DNA of 64,000 nt. Origin: Leuctra nigra. Taxonomy: Eukaryota > Arthropoda > Insecta > Plecoptera > Leuctridae. Numbering within the stretch: the first letter of the stretch is position 1; each line of letters begins with the position of its first letter. Both the position numbers and the translations under genes were made by a program. Shown here in pieces: positions 45,158 to 57,339 of this stretch. The notes under the pieces were generated by a model that worked only from the letters and a program-made list of their open reading frames with translations, was not told the origin of the DNA and ran no database searches. The stretch lies in assembly GCA_934045905.1 (NCBI GenBank), contig OW203767.1, positions 27,908,785 through 27,972,784 of the forward strand. The letters are read 5' to 3'.

Positions 45158-46251
45158 CAAGCGAGCGTAGCGAGCGTCTCCACTTGAAACTTATGACTCG
45201 AATCTCTGTTTTTGTGTGTATTTGTGCATTTGGCGTCTCCTGCCAAACGAAGTAATGGATCAGGCCAATTTTTTCACACAACTTAAATTACTATTCTCGT
45301 TATGGTCAAAATGATTTTCAGCAAGTTCGCTCCATTGGTTGCATCGGAAACTTGATGTGTAGTTATAGTTAGCTTGGCAATGGGGATGAAGGAAACTCTG
45401 TGTATATAACTGCAATAGTTTGACCGATCATCACCAAATTTTGCAAGGTCATGTCTACCAGCATGTTAAGTGATTTTTTACAAATCTGTAATGAGCTTCA
45501 AGAGTAATAGACATTTTACTGACATTTGTATACTTAATTTAAAACGGCCTATAGCCACACCACCATTTGACCTATCAAATGGTCTTCGATTAATCTGATC
45601 AATCAAACTCATATTTTGCATGGTCGTTCAGACCAACATTGTCTCTTATTTTACGAATTTTCAGCCCTACCAGTCAAGAACATAGATGCACTTATTGACA
45701 GTTTCAATAACTGTCAGAAATGACATTTCAAAACAGAAATTCCACTGCATTCTGGGTTGCTCTATGTAGCAAAGCAAAGTTTATAGATGGCTTTTCTCAA
45801 TATCAATGTAAGACAGATTCTTTTCTTAGTGAATCAACTTGCAATACATAATGTAGTCAAAATGTAATGTAGGTATTTCATATACATAGGTATAGGTAAA
45901 CCTTATCTAAAATAATTTATTTTACGATATGGATTGTGTTTCACAGTTATGAAAACAACGTTTTGACTAGATAGCATAATATTTTACACATTTCCAGCCC
46001 AATCGGTCAAGAATTTACAGACTTATTTCTGTTTTAAGTGTTTGAATATCTGTCCAAAGAGATTGATGGAAAAATATCAGTACAATAATCTGTTATTTAA
46101 TTGATCCAGAGTGTTTATGAAAAGTTGCAAGGAAAATTGGTAATAAATAATGTATAGTTAGTTATCTTTGATTGAATGGATCGTGCTTGATTGACGATGT
46201 CGTGCGTGTCGGTGCTCGCTCATCAATGCGTTACACCGAGCGTTTTCCTAG
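45158..46251 (+). mobile_element. Helitron-like element, copy G
   Basis: Begins TCAAGCGAGCGTAGCGAGCG and ends GTGCTCGCTCATCAATGCGT..GAGCGTTTTCCTAG followed by T. No ORF of interest. Confidence 0.65.
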
Positions 46252-46473
46252 TTTATCAAAAATACCTCGTCTAATCTCTAAGTTAAAAATTCTAAATTTG
46301 TTAAAAATTAATAAATTTTTATATTCATTCCAAAATTTTTAGCGAAATTATTATTGTGTTGTTGCTTACGTGTCTACTTATAATTTTCTTACATTTTATT
46401 TATAACAAATCTTGTCTAGCCAACTTAATTTTGTAGATTAATCGTAACCTGAGGTTCTAATCTGCTCGTACAG

Positions 46474-46695
46474 GAAGCCGTGTGCCACGAGGGCTCGAAG
46501 GCGACGCGAGCCGTGTTCCTGAAGAGCGGCCAGATCTTCACGACAGGCTTCAGCAAGATGAGCGAGTGGCAGTACTCGCTGCGGGAGCCGGGCCGACTCA
46601 GTGAACCGCTCTGTCTCGAGAGCAACGACAGCACAAACGGCATCATATTCCCGCTCTACGACCCCGATACCAACATGGTCTACCTGTGTGGCAAG
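46474..46695 (+). CDS. coro: Coronin coding exon 4
   Basis: Encodes EAVCHEGSKATRAVFLKSGQ, then IFTTGFSKMSEWQYSLREPG and FPLYDPDTNMVYLCGK. Strong matches to coronin blades 5-7 (HEG..RA.FL, FTTGFS.MSE, YDPDT...LCGKGD). Phase 0 at both ends. Confidence 0.97.
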
Positions 46696-47051
46696 GTCAG
46701 CAACATTATTAGCAGAGCAGCCAGATGTGCCACTTTTGTGTGCTATTTTCTTTTTAAAATAATGATAGAAAAACTAATTATGTACAACAATATGGAGTAC
46801 TACTGTATAACCGAATTTTTACCTGGACAGTAATGATGAAAAAAAGAAGCATGATCGTTATATGTTTTCAAATAAATAGCAGTGTTGATACCGCTTTACC
46901 ATTACCTTTTGACGATACGTTAAATGTATGACTAATATCATGTCATTTGGTTTAAAGTGATAGTATTCTATAACAAAGTAGTTGTAGATACCTTGGAATA
47001 AGCGGAAAATTAACCTGACATTTTTTGGATGTAGTACCTACGTACTTTAAC

Positions 47052-48540
47052 TAGGGTTGGGCGAACCTCATTTTTTTTTCGAACCGAACCTTTTCAAAAG
47101 GTTCGAAATTTTGAACCTTAAACGAACCGAACCTTTTTTTCAGAAAATGATGTTTTCCAGATAATTTAGTAAATATAAGCGCGTGAGCACCATTCTGCCC
47201 CTCCCCTCGCAAGTCAAGTGGCTAGACACTTGAAAACAGCTGTTTGATGGGGTGTTTGTTTACGCAGATATTATTTCTGTTTGTATACAGGGACATTGAC
47301 ATAATACCAAATATAATCGGAACAAAAACGCGAAATATACTGCTCGAAATTTTAATACATTTCATTTTATTCCGAATGATAATTGAGCAGTTGTTTTTCA
47401 CTTCACTTCCTCTCTTCAACGCCGCAATTGGAATTTCATTTCGAAAATACTTGCCCAGGTTGAGAGATGGTATTCCTGCGATTGTATACTCTACAAATAA
47501 ATTGCATTTTTACGCGAAAAAAGTTCCAATATTCTTCAAAAATTATATCGCCAATCGTCGCATACTGTTTTTGACTTTGCATTGGGTTATAATGAAGTTT
47601 GGAAAGCTCAAATATACACCATTATTTTTTAACTTATGCGTGATAATCTTCCCTTCATTTAGATCGCGAATGGTTTTCTCAATGATCACTATTATTTATT
47701 CAATAACCATGAACATACAATATCATTAAAATAAAATCAAATATGATGTCAAGTCATTTGCCATCTGATTACTTCTTACATAAATTGCGAGTTCACAGAC
47801 ATTTCAACAGACAAACAAAACAATCCTCCCTTACGCACGCAAGGGTTGTCGGGTACCTGAAGGGTACCTGCTGGCAAGCAGGCTGCAGCTGCAGGACCCA
47901 AAAGTACACTCTGTTCCAAAAGTACAACACAATTTAGATCGCAACAATCATTATTTCATTTTTATACTTCGAAAATTTTACTCAACAAGGAAATTACTTC
48001 GACTTCTAAACTGAAATCAATGCTACTTTTCTACTTGGGACTAAATAGCACTTCGAATTACGTCTTATGAAAAATTTGGCTCAAGATTTATTTGAACATG
48101 GAACACCCTGTAGTGTGACAGGATTTGAGTTTACTTTGATTTATGATGATTTCGGCTTACGGGGTTCGATATACCCAGCTTTTACAATTTTACTGCACCA
48201 CTAAAGACAAGAGGCTAACATTAGACAAATAGAAGGTCTGTTCGTTCGCTCTGCACTGGCTACACTTGAACTGTTCGACCGACAAAAAGTGTAAAAGGTG
48301 TAGACACTTTCCACACTCGGCATAGGGCGAGTGTCGGCCAGTGTAATTTCGGTGTCACTAGTGTAGAGCGAACGAACAGACCTAGAGACAAGATATTGGT
48401 CGCATTGTTTGAATGAAAAAGGGCGGGAAAAAAAGGCGGGAGGTTCGAAAAAGGTTCGAAAACGAACCTTAGAGGTTCGTTTTTCGAAGCTAGCTAGCCG
48501 GTTCGGTTGGTTCGAAAACGAACCGGTTTGCCCCACCCTA
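47052..48540. mobile_element. hAT element (1.5 kb) with perfect target duplication
   Basis: Ends TAGGGTTGGGCGAACC and complement GGTTTGCCCCACCCTA are flanked by ACTTTAAC at 47044-47051 and 48541-48548. Subterminal GGTTCGAA repeats in both orientations. A 161-codon open frame (47244-47729) shows no similarity to a hAT transposase that I can recognise. Another MITE is nested at 48234-48383. Confidence 0.92.
48234..48383. mobile_element. MITE nested in hAT element
   Basis: Inverted ends AGGTCTGTTCGTTCGCTCT and complement AGAGCGAACGAACAGACCT; 150 bp. Confidence 0.75.
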
Positions 48541-49045
48541 ACTTTAACCTATATTTTTCCTGTAAATTAAGGTTTCTTCTACCAGATGCGTACATGTGAA
48601 GAAAATATTAGATAGGTAGTAGATAAAATTTAATTACTGTTCATGTTGTAAGTATCAAGGTTAGTTTACAGTTTGCCACTGATGTTTGCTGAAAGCGCTG
48701 AAAGATGAACATGGTTTATCTTTTGTTTGACCATGAAAACCCAGCACTGAAGTGCTGAACGTCTGTTGTCGAACTGTAAACGTAGCTTAAAGCTGTACAT
48801 ACATTCAACTTAGGAAAACTGTCTAGTAAATGATTTATGGAATCAAGTTACTTATGGCGTTTTCGACTGGCCGCCGCACTGGTACTGCACAGGGGTTTCT
48901 CTGAAAAGACGTCACCATACAAAACTCAATGCTAATTTCAAACCGAGTGCGAACCCAGTGCGGCCAGCCGAAAACGCCATTAGTGCGTCAGTGAATGTTG
49001 GTTCGCCGTGTTGCTCGTCAGCTCATCATAATGGACATGTTCCAG

Positions 49046-49252
49046 GGCGACTCGCTGATCCGCTACTTCGAGATCAGCGGCGACGCTCCGTACGTGCACT
49101 ACATCAACCTGTTCAATGCCGGCGACCCGCAGCGCAGCGTCGGCATGATGCCCAAGCGCGGCTGTGACGTGCGCAAGTGCGAGGTGGCCTCGTTCTATCG
49201 GCTCAACACCGCCGGACACTGCCAGGTCGTCAGCATGACCTGTCCCAGGAAG
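49046..49252 (+). CDS. coro: Coronin coding exon 5
   Basis: Encodes GDSLIRYFEISGDAPYVHYI, then NLFNAGDPQRSVGMMPKRGC and DVRKCEVASFYRL, ending TCPRK. This is the final propeller blade with the conserved KGD..IRYFE and PQRG/S.G.MPKRG.DV.KCE blocks. Phase 0 at both ends. Confidence 0.97.
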
Positions 49253-49496
49253 GTACGCGGCATCAAAATAGTCTAATCTACTGTTAATAGAATTAACATG
49301 GAAGACTGGACGAGGTAATCCATTAGCACAGAATACTCGCTTCTTCTCGCACTTCTTTCACTTACCTTTGATAGTATGTTCCTGGGCGTTAGCAATTCAT
49401 GAGAGAATAATAAAATGTGCACTGATTTCAACTCTGGAAGTCTGGATATTTTGTAGCGAGAGAATATTTTGTGTACTACGTAGGTACACTCGGCCA

Positions 49497-49697
49497 AACA
49501 AAACTTGAATGTTGACCAAATTTGAATGACTGCTGGTCATGTCCCATAACCAATCAAAGCTTGTTATTATCATTGAAATTTGAGGTCACCTACTAGAATG
49601 AGACAATTAGATCGCTTAGACTGACTTCTGACGGTGTGATCTTACATTTATCAGCCTATCAGATTTATTGAACGTTCAAGTTTTGTTTGGCCAAGTG
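49497..49697. mobile_element. TA-flanked MITE, copy 2
   Basis: Sister of 8655-8865 in the same orientation; same CACTCGGCCAAACAAAACTT ends and TA flanks. Confidence 0.85.
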
Positions 49698-49881
49698 TAC
49701 CTACACTCATCAAAAGAAAAGATGGCATTTGAAAGTAACGTTTTGGCTGATGGTAAGGTTCCTTGACAAAAAATCCTTGATATTATCAATGAAATCAGAG
49801 CTCCCCTACTAGAGTTAGATACTGATGGTTTAAAGTTCCTTGACAATAAATCCTTGATACAATGAAATCAGAGCTCCCCTA

Positions 49882-50499
49882 CTATAGTCAGCGTAGCCTT
49901 GAGAAACGCAAGCCATGAATGGAAAGTGTACAATGGCGACTTAATTTGTTCAACAATAATATTGTGACAACACTTCTTTTGTAAATTTCGCTTCCATCGT
50001 ATTGACTGGTGGTTTAAACCCTGTCACTTTGGCTAAGGGGGGAGCACTCAAGCAAGAATAATCCGTTATTGATACATTTGTAAGTACTTTATCTTATTCG
50101 ATTTTTATATTTTTGACTATGATTAGGAAATCTTTGTTGAACATAAATACAAATCATTTTTTGATTCATGAATTTAAGTGCATAATTGAATTAAAATCCA
50201 ATAAAATGCTGAGATGAAAACAATCAATGTGACAGTTGAACTCATTCAATTACTGTCCGATTTCCACAAATTAAAAACCGATTTCTATCTATGTTCAACA
50301 AGGAATTGTTAAATTCAATAATAAATATGAAAATCGTGCTTTATAAATAAGTTGCAAAATAATAAGATTCGGATCATTCGCTTCTCTGCACACAAACCCC
50401 CCCTTTGGTAGCCCAGATTGGCAGTAATTTCCTGCCTAAAAGCGTGCTGGCCCACTTTCCATTCATGGCTTGCGTTTCTCAAGGCTACGCTGACTATAG
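49882..50499. mobile_element. MITE with 42-bp inverted ends
   Basis: Ends CTATAGTCAGCGTAGCCTTG (continuing AGAAACGCAAGCCATGAATG) and exact complement at 50458-50499. 618 bp, no ORF. Confidence 0.8.
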
Positions 50500-50649
50500 A
50501 GTTACTTCAAAATCTTTTTCAGTCATTTCGTTTCTTTTGAATACCTACTTTTTTTTGTTGAGTGTGTACACATGCTTATGCAATGTTACTTTTGTACACA
50601 AAAGCTGTAATAACGTAATAATACAAAGTCAACTGCTGGTTAAGAATGC

Positions 50650-50722
50650 GCCCCGGGAGCTTAATGGTTAAAGCATTGGGCCAGTAATCCGAAGGATCTG
50701 GGTTCGATTCCCAGTCGGGGTG
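50650..50722 (+). tRNA. tRNA-Thr(AGT)-like gene, possibly a pseudogene
   Basis: Full cloverleaf: acceptor GCCCCGG with TCGGGGT (two G-U pairs), D arm GCTT/AAGC, anticodon stem TTGGG/TCCGA, loop CCAGTAA with AGT at the anticodon, T arm CTGGG-TTCGATT-CCCAG, and discriminator G. A-box GAGCTTAATGG and B-box GGTTCGATTCC are good, and a T6 terminator follows shortly after. Position 33 is C instead of the near-universal U, and several G-U pairs are present, so it may be a tRNA pseudogene or SINE head rather than a working tRNA. Located in coronin intron 5. Confidence 0.7.
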
Positions 50723-50883
50723 CGCTTTTTTATTTCGCAGGTTCCCTTTTAAACAAATTCAAATAATACAAAAATTTTGGATTTAGGATTTAGGATAATG
50801 CAATATTTAATTATTTATTTCTAATTATGCTCTGTGAGTAATAGGAGACCGTGAGATATGAATGAGATGATGTATTATTGCAG

Positions 50884-51112
50884 TCGGAACTCTTCCAAGA
50901 GGATTTGTTTCCGGACACATTGAGCCTGGAACCGGCTCTAACCGCCGACGAGTGGATCCAGGGACATGACGCGGATCCGGTTCTCATGTCGCTCCGGTTC
51001 GGCAACCCGGCTCGGCTCGACCACCTCCATGTCAAGCAGCCCAACATTCTCAACAAGCCGCGCTCTACTTCGTTTGTCGACATCGTGCAGACGGTGGCTG
51101 CCGAGAGCAAAG
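50884..51112 (+). CDS. coro: Coronin coding exon 6 (C-terminal extension)
   Basis: Encodes SELFQEDLFPDTLSLEPALT, then ADEWIQGHDADPVLMSLRFG. This is the hallmark coronin segment after the propeller (S.LFQ.DL.PDT...PAL.A.EW..G.DADP). Ends one base into a codon at AAAG/GTACCA; the frame stays open to 51282, so a read-through isoform cannot be excluded. Confidence 0.95.
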
Positions 51113-51686
51113 GTACCAGTTGCAGGGGACTTACACACAGAAAACACAAGAACGTTAATGTCAATAAGAAAATTCACTTTCATATGCCAAGTCCTCAAGA
51201 TCTACATTCCTCTTGCCGTCTCTCAAGTGTTTTTGTATCTTGTTCAACATTTGAACTAGTCTACAGTCAAGGAGCCAATTAAAGAGGGTCATGATTTATA
51301 GCTTTTTGACCTTGGTAACTTGACTCTCGGATACCGACCCTTACAGTAGCACAGATTTTGCTGTTACTCTCAGCCAGAGGCAAATGCTGGAAAGAATTCC
51401 TTCTAATTGGCCACGACCATGTCCTTTCTACTGACAATCGTTACCCTTACTTCATCATCATCTCCATATCATCATTATCATAATAAAAATTAATCCGTTT
51501 TCATAAACACTGTTGCAGAACGGTGTGATATTAAACCCATCATAAAAAAAAAATTGTAGCTGTGGATGTACCTCAGATGTAAATGGGTTAATGTAGGGTT
51601 AATAATACTGCCATTTTTAAGAAATCTTCAAGTAAACATAAATCTGATTGAGTTTTGACCACAGCCTGATGTTCGTTTGACTCTAG

Positions 51687-51925
51687 ACGCCAAGTCGTCG
51701 GACCGCCTAAGCTCCGAGCGCGTTCCAAAGGCTCGACCTCGGTCGCAGTCCATCGGCGACGGACTCCCGGAGAGTGCGATCCCGATGGCCAGCAGCCGCT
51801 CTCCCATGCCGCGCCGCAGGTCCCACGTACCCGACGACATACCCATCATCGTGCAGCCCCAGCAGTACTCCCGCCGCCAATACGCTCAGCTGCTCTCCAT
51901 GCCCAAGTGCAGGGCTTGCGATGAG
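51687..51925 (+). CDS. coro: Coronin coding exon 7 (linker and start of LIM)
   Basis: Enters in phase 1 (GAC completed from exon 6). Encodes a Ser/Arg/Pro-rich linker (SSDRLSSERVPKARPRSQSI) and then YSRRQYAQLLSMPKCRACDE, the first CxxC zinc pair of a LIM domain. No coiled-coil heptads. Ends phase 0 at GAG/GTAACG. Confidence 0.85.
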
Positions 51926-52032
51926 GTAACGTATTGTTCGAGCTTCAAAGTTCCGAACAGTCGTTCTATTTAGGGCCTTGTTGAAAGTACAAAGCATCAA
52001 ATTTATTCTTTCGTTTCAATTGTTTTTTAGAC

Positions 52033-52195
52033 CTGGTATTACCAATGTTAAATTGTGCTGGATTAACTAACATTTGGATTAAATTCAACTGTTTCAATGA
52101 TTTTGAGGTATCTGATTGTCTGTACCGCCAATTTAGTCCAATATATACTCTAGTTAATCCGGCTCAGATTAACTTTGGTATTACTGGCCCTTAGT
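52033..52195. mobile_element. Small inverted-repeat element
   Basis: TGGTATTACCAATGTTAAAT, then GCTGGATTAACTA, is mirrored by TAGTTAATCCGGC and TTTGGTATTAC; about 160 bp in coronin intron 7. Confidence 0.55.
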
Positions 52196-52648
52196 TCATA
52201 TTGGAGTTTTTAAAATAACGATTCAGAACTTTGGCAAACTTGGGAAGTTGAGAACAGCTGTGTGAACCGGCCTTTAGAGATAGAAGGGCGGAAATCTAGT
52301 TCAATGATTTATCATAGGGATGTCGGCGGGTACCCGGGTACCCGGGCGGTTCCGGGTAATCAATTACTCGGGTAATAAATAATAATCGCAAGTACCTACC
52401 AACAAAAAATAAAAAAATAAAATTTTTTATTTTTTATTTTTTTTTAGAGTGTAGCTGAAAGACACTTGTTTACGCACAGTTATCAGCTGCGTCTCAAGAG
52501 GAAGCTCAACGACCTTGCTTGCTCTGGGGGGTGAGAGAGGAATGGGGAAGGAGGGGCGAAATCATGTGTCGGGAGTAGGAAGCATGGGAAAAATGCGTCT
52601 GTTTTTTTTTTTCAGTCACACTGTAGCACAGTGAAAAAGTTGAGTCCT

Positions 52649-53900
52649 GGGTGCCTATTCTCGAGTTGAAATCGTATGTGGAAATGTTCACATCCGCATG
52701 CAATGGCGTCAAATCATGCGAAATCGTATTCTCGAGTTTGAAACCGCCGCCCAAATGCGAAAATGACATGCGGAAATGTTCGTTCGGTGTAGGGCCCTTG
52801 AAATCACTTCCGCATGCAGTTTTTAAGGTTATGTCAAACGAAACAGTCAAACTTTGTCTTTATTATGGACGCATTTATCATAATGCTGGTTTGGAAAATG
52901 TAGAAACAAAAGTAAATATTATAAATACCTTGGAGTATAATATAAATACAATAATTTTAATAAACTTTTCCTTTCCCCCGTTATTTGCTTCATATTTCGA
53001 CAACAATGAATATTCTTAAAGCCCTATCACACTGAGTTGCAACCCGTGTATGGAACCGGCGGTTGGAAAATATGGTTGGCCGCGCATGTGCAGAGACTGA
53101 ATTTGGTCAACCCACGGGCTGGTTTGAAAAATAGAGAAGTCTCTATTTTTCCGGTTCCAACAATTTGTTGTGGTACCACGTGACGTGAACTGACCAATAC
53201 GATTCTATAAATAATAGCTATAAATCATATTTATCAGATGAATATTTAACTTGAACATGTGTATGGATAAATATTGCGTATTATTATTAACTTGTACTTA
53301 CTTAAATATCTTTCTTTCACAAGTAATCACTCAAAATATGAGATTTGGATTGCCGCTGTCAGATTTGTTATTCCTATACTTTTATTTTAGTTACTATGGC
53401 AACGTTTTCCGGAACCGGAAACGGTGCTTTCTGCGCAACTCATGAGTGTCAATTGTGAACCAACCAACATCAAACCAAACAGTTGCGTGTGATAGGCGGT
53501 TGCCTCTTTTTGCAACAAAAGTTTCCATACGCGGGTTCCAACCGTGGGTTGCAACCCAGTGTGATACCCACTTTATTCTAAATTCTAAAGATGAATGACA
53601 AAAGATTTCTACCTCACAGCCAGTTTTAATCAGACACGGCCTTCGTGAAATTCTTAAATTCAAATTGAAAATCTTCGTTCCCATTGGTCAATTCGTATAA
53701 TTCCGAACTTTGCCTAAAGTCGACACGCCTGTGTTTTGTTGTTTGTGCGGTTGCTAAGGAGGATGTAGATGTCAGTTTCGCCACGCGAAAGTAAATCTCG
53801 AGAATAGGTAAGTTCGCATCATGACTTTCGTTGACGAACTTGGCTTGCGAACATTTCCAATTCCGCATGGTTGATGCGAACTTTCGAGAATAGCCACCCT
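52649..53900. mobile_element. Second-level nested element
   Basis: Inverted ends GGTGCCTATTCTCGAGTT and complement CTTTCGAGAATAGCCACCC. Repeated GGAAATGTTC and GCATGC words are subterminal on the left. Boundaries are approximate; no target duplication assigned. Confidence 0.6.
53025..53566. mobile_element. Third-level nested MITE
   Basis: Ends TATCACACTGAGTTGCAACC and complement GGTTGCAACCCAGTGTGATA; internal GGAACC/GGTTCC palindromes. 542 bp. Confidence 0.75.
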
Positions 53901-54781
53901 GGGTAGAAAGGTGCACAAATTCGTGTTTTCTTATGATTGAAGTTGTTAGTTATCAAAGAATGTTATCATGTCCTGTCCTGTTTTCTCAAATTCTTTTCAA
54001 GGACAAGCACACAGATGGCCCTGAGAGAGGGTCATTTTCTCCTCTCTCGCAGCTAAGTGCCACGTGTTTATTTACCTAAACCCCTACCCCCTTACCTAGC
54101 CACCCTCCACCAAAAAAAAATATATATTTTTTTTATTTTTTTATTTTTTTAGGGGGGTTCAATTACCCGATTCCGACCCGAATATTTATGACGGGTACCC
54201 GATTCCTGATTTTTGGACCCGCTGACATCCCTAATTTATCACTAGAGCTAAATAATCTTCATGTCTGTCTTCATCTAATCATAGAGGTCTAATCCTATTT
54301 TTAGTTTCATTATGAAATAGAATAGGCCATGTCAAAGCTAGGTTTATACATCGTCCGCCGTCGGTGAGCCATGAGCGGTTTGTGGGAAATATTGTTGTCA
54401 TAATAATAACTTGTTATAATTAAATGTTTATCAGTCTACAATATTTGTAAAACATATTGGAACTCAAGTTATTTTTCTTATTTTAATTGCCAGTGTCATT
54501 TGTTATTGATATACCTTCACACTTATTAAAATATTTGGGCCGATTTTCTGTACCTTTTTAAAATCGAGATCTCTGCCTTCCTTGTGAAATTTTTCTTGTG
54601 TATATGACAGACTGATCGTTCATTTAGTTTCTTCTCACAATGCAGGTGTTCCTATGTCAGATTAGTTCTCTTTGCACATGCCATATACTTCTCCATAATT
54701 GTAATTGTCGACTCGACTATGCAACCGATTGATCTTGATCGTGTTGAGCTGGTTTAAGCGTTGACTTGATGTCGTGTGCAG

Positions 54782-54937
54782 GTGATCACAGACGAGGAGT
54801 ACACGCGGGCGGACGACCACACGTACCACGTCGTCCACTTCGCCTGCTCCTCGTGCGACAAGCCTCTGGCCGGCAACGAATACCATCTCATCGTCGACAA
54901 GGAGCTCCCACTCTGTCTCGAGTGCTACGAAGGATGA
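54782..54937 (+). CDS. coro: Coronin coding exon 8 (LIM domain, stop)
   Basis: Encodes VITDEEYTRADDHTYHVVHF, then ACSSCDKPLAGNEYHLIVDK and LPLCLECYEG, stop at 54935-54937. With CRACDE from exon 7 this makes one complete LIM domain (CxxC, HxxH, CxxC, CxxC ligands), closest in feel to testin/prickle LIM domains. Phase 0 entry at GTGCAG/GTG. Short 3' UTR with AATAAA at 55213. Confidence 0.88.
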   Translation: MITDEEYTRADDHTYHVVHFACSSCDKPLAGNEYHLIVDKELPLCLECYEG

Positions 54938-55220
54938 AACAGTAATTCGCACAGTTTCCATCTAGTGCAGTGTCTTTCTCTTAGACTTTGTGATGAAACA
55001 TTGGTTTTTGTTACAGGATGACGTATGTTAATGATATTTGGACGTCGGCTCATTCGTTACCAGAACTTGATTAACTGCTAATGTACTCAAAATTGTTTGA
55101 AGAAATCATTCATCGTTTACTGATGATCTCGTTGAGAAGTGATGAAATTGAATGATGTTGATGATGAATATCAGTCAACGGTTAAACTTCTAGATTAAAA
55201 TATCTCTGATTAATAAATAA
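54938..55220 (+). terminator. Coronin 3' UTR with poly(A) signal
   Basis: The first AATAAA after the stop is at 55213 within TTAATAAATAAACTC. No further exon-like sequence is seen before the FANCD2 exon at 57340, so transcript end near 55235 is likely. Confidence 0.5.
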
Positions 55221-55908
55221 ACTCAGCTTAAAGAGATCGTGATATCATGAAATCGCCTGTCGCAAACAACTGTAATCACAATAACTGCTAGTGACTGCTA
55301 TGTTCTGCTGTTTCGTAAAGTAGTGCATTTGTATCTGCTAGCTTCCTAGTCGAGATGAAAGTTTGTCAATCCAATGCTATTACCAAATACTTTTTTGCAT
55401 CTAATATTGAATATTATTAAATCTACTTTGTGTATACCTTCTCTGTTACAAATATCTATTATACCTTTTGTACTACTTTTATTTGGGTCAATGGAAGAAT
55501 AATATTAATGCTTCTTCAACTTGTACATGTAATTATGTATTTGAATTTTATTTTACTTACCTATGTACCTTACCTTCTATTTATCATGCAAATCCTCATT
55601 TTGCTCTGCATTTCAGGTACACTTGTCGGTTAGGAGGTAAAACGTGAATAATTTCATATATTCTTAAAAAAAGTTTAGGACACTTGTAACTCATACACAA
55701 AATGTAAATATGTGCAACTACGATAGGTGATATTTGTATACACATGGAATCCTAAATGTCTGCCGTTATCTAATATGCTACGTACCACACTATAGCCAAC
55801 AGAGTGAAATCATGTTCACTTCCTTAACAACTTATCAAGTTATTAGCAAATATTTCAAAATTGCTTAAAAACGTCAAGTTCTTGACCAATTGATTACTGA
55901 CTAGACAA

Positions 55909-56057
55909 AGGGCCGGTCTTTCAATGCCTTGCTAACTTTTATACAGTCAATAAGGACTATATTGCCATGGCAACAACCAATGACATTCCTAGAATGACCA
56001 CTAACTAACTGTTAAGAGCTAATTGAGACTTAAGCAGAGTATAGAAAGACCGGGCCT
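55909..56057. mobile_element. MITE, 149 bp
   Basis: Inverted ends AGGGCCGGTCTTTC and complement GAAAGACCGGGCCT. The remainder of 55220-57339 shows only a small hairpin (56462-56560, ACGAAATCATTCCAGCC/GGCCAGAATGATTTCGT). Confidence 0.7.
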
Positions 56058-57339
56058 AAATATTCGTAAAATTGATAAAATATTAATCCCATCATCATAC
56101 AAAATTTTAAATGCCATCATTTCACTTTTTAATCAGGCACAGCATTTTGTTTTAAAACTACGATAATGCTCGAATTTCTATTAGCATTTATGTAAAACTA
56201 CCTACAGATTGGTTGGTTGATCGGTGTGACCTTGGTGGTTCCTACAAAACAAGCAACCCTCTCCTATATCATCTAGGAAGTCATGAATATAAAATGATAT
56301 CTGTCATGGCCTTGTCATTCACATAAGTACATTTTATATTACCCATTCACAAGTATTCGGCAAGCGATTTCATTGCTTTCCGCGCTTATGTGAAAACCGC
56401 TTAAGAGCTCTCGGATCGTAGATGAATCATCTCTCTATATCGCCTCTGGGGGCCTATTCTAAACCGAAAACGAAATCATTCCAGCCGCGAATCATTTCAG
56501 ATCAATGTTCCTATGGCCGTGAATGATTCCCAGGCCAGAATGATTTCGTTTTTGTTTGAAAAGGGAATGGGGTTACAAGAAGTGCATATATTCTCCCAGA
56601 TAGCTTAGTGCATGTTACCACTACCATTTAAATTCTGCTTTGGGGACTATCACTCAAGTGTTGGAACGACCACTAGATCTTTAAATCAGCTAAAAAATAA
56701 ATCTTTAATCACTTGTTGCCATAAAATCATCTATTTAATAGCCTGGGTTAACAAAATACATTTATAAAGTAATTTACGTCTGTTAATTACAACTGTAACA
56801 TGTTAGTACTTTTTCAGCAACTCTCTGTGCCATCTTCAGAGACACTCATTGTTCTCACTTACAAGGGACCTGACCCTATCGTAAAAACCTAAAAGTGTCA
56901 AAACATACCTCAGCTGTGGAAAACTCTCTGTATCAGCTCTGCCACAGAGCCAATAGACCCCCAAATTTGTCTACGTGTTCACCCACTCAAGGTCCATTTT
57001 TACGGAACTAATCTTTATAACCCTTAGCGAGCTATGAGCTACAAGGTTGTAAACGACCTCGCACAAGGGATGGACAATAAATGTTCGAGGATATAATGAG
57101 AGCAAATGGCTTTACGATAGATTATAAACGAGAACAATGAGTGTGTCTGCCCTCGAAATAAAGTGTAGTCTGGTAGCACTGGCTTTTCTGTTGCCTCATT
57201 TGAATTTGTTTCCCGCCTCCAACCAACCAACCAATAGCGAGCTGGTATTGTGACGCTGGTGGTGATATCCGGTGGTAGACTTATGCAATTCCCATTCCCT
57301 TTTTGAAATGGATTATATGTGTTGTGATGCTGTGTCTAG

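Larger units (their letters stand above)
52315..54233. mobile_element. hAT element (1.9 kb) with nested MITEs
   Basis: Ends TAGGGATGTCGGCGGGTACC and complement GACCCGCTGACATCCCTA are flanked by ATTTATCA at 52307-52314 and 54234-54241. It contains an inner inverted pair (GCCTATTCTCGA near 52653 and TCGAGAATAGCCACCC near 53885), which in turn surrounds the element at 53025-53566. No transposase recognised. Confidence 0.92.

Noticed and set aside
47244..47729. 161-codon hydrophobic open frame
   Set aside because: Lies wholly within a non-autonomous hAT element, has no transposase motif, and reflects AT-rich sequence.
52651..53019. 122-codon plus-strand frame near the coronin LIM exons as a possible coiled-coil exon
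   Set aside because: Falls inside nested MITEs, no heptad pattern, no suitable splice sites.
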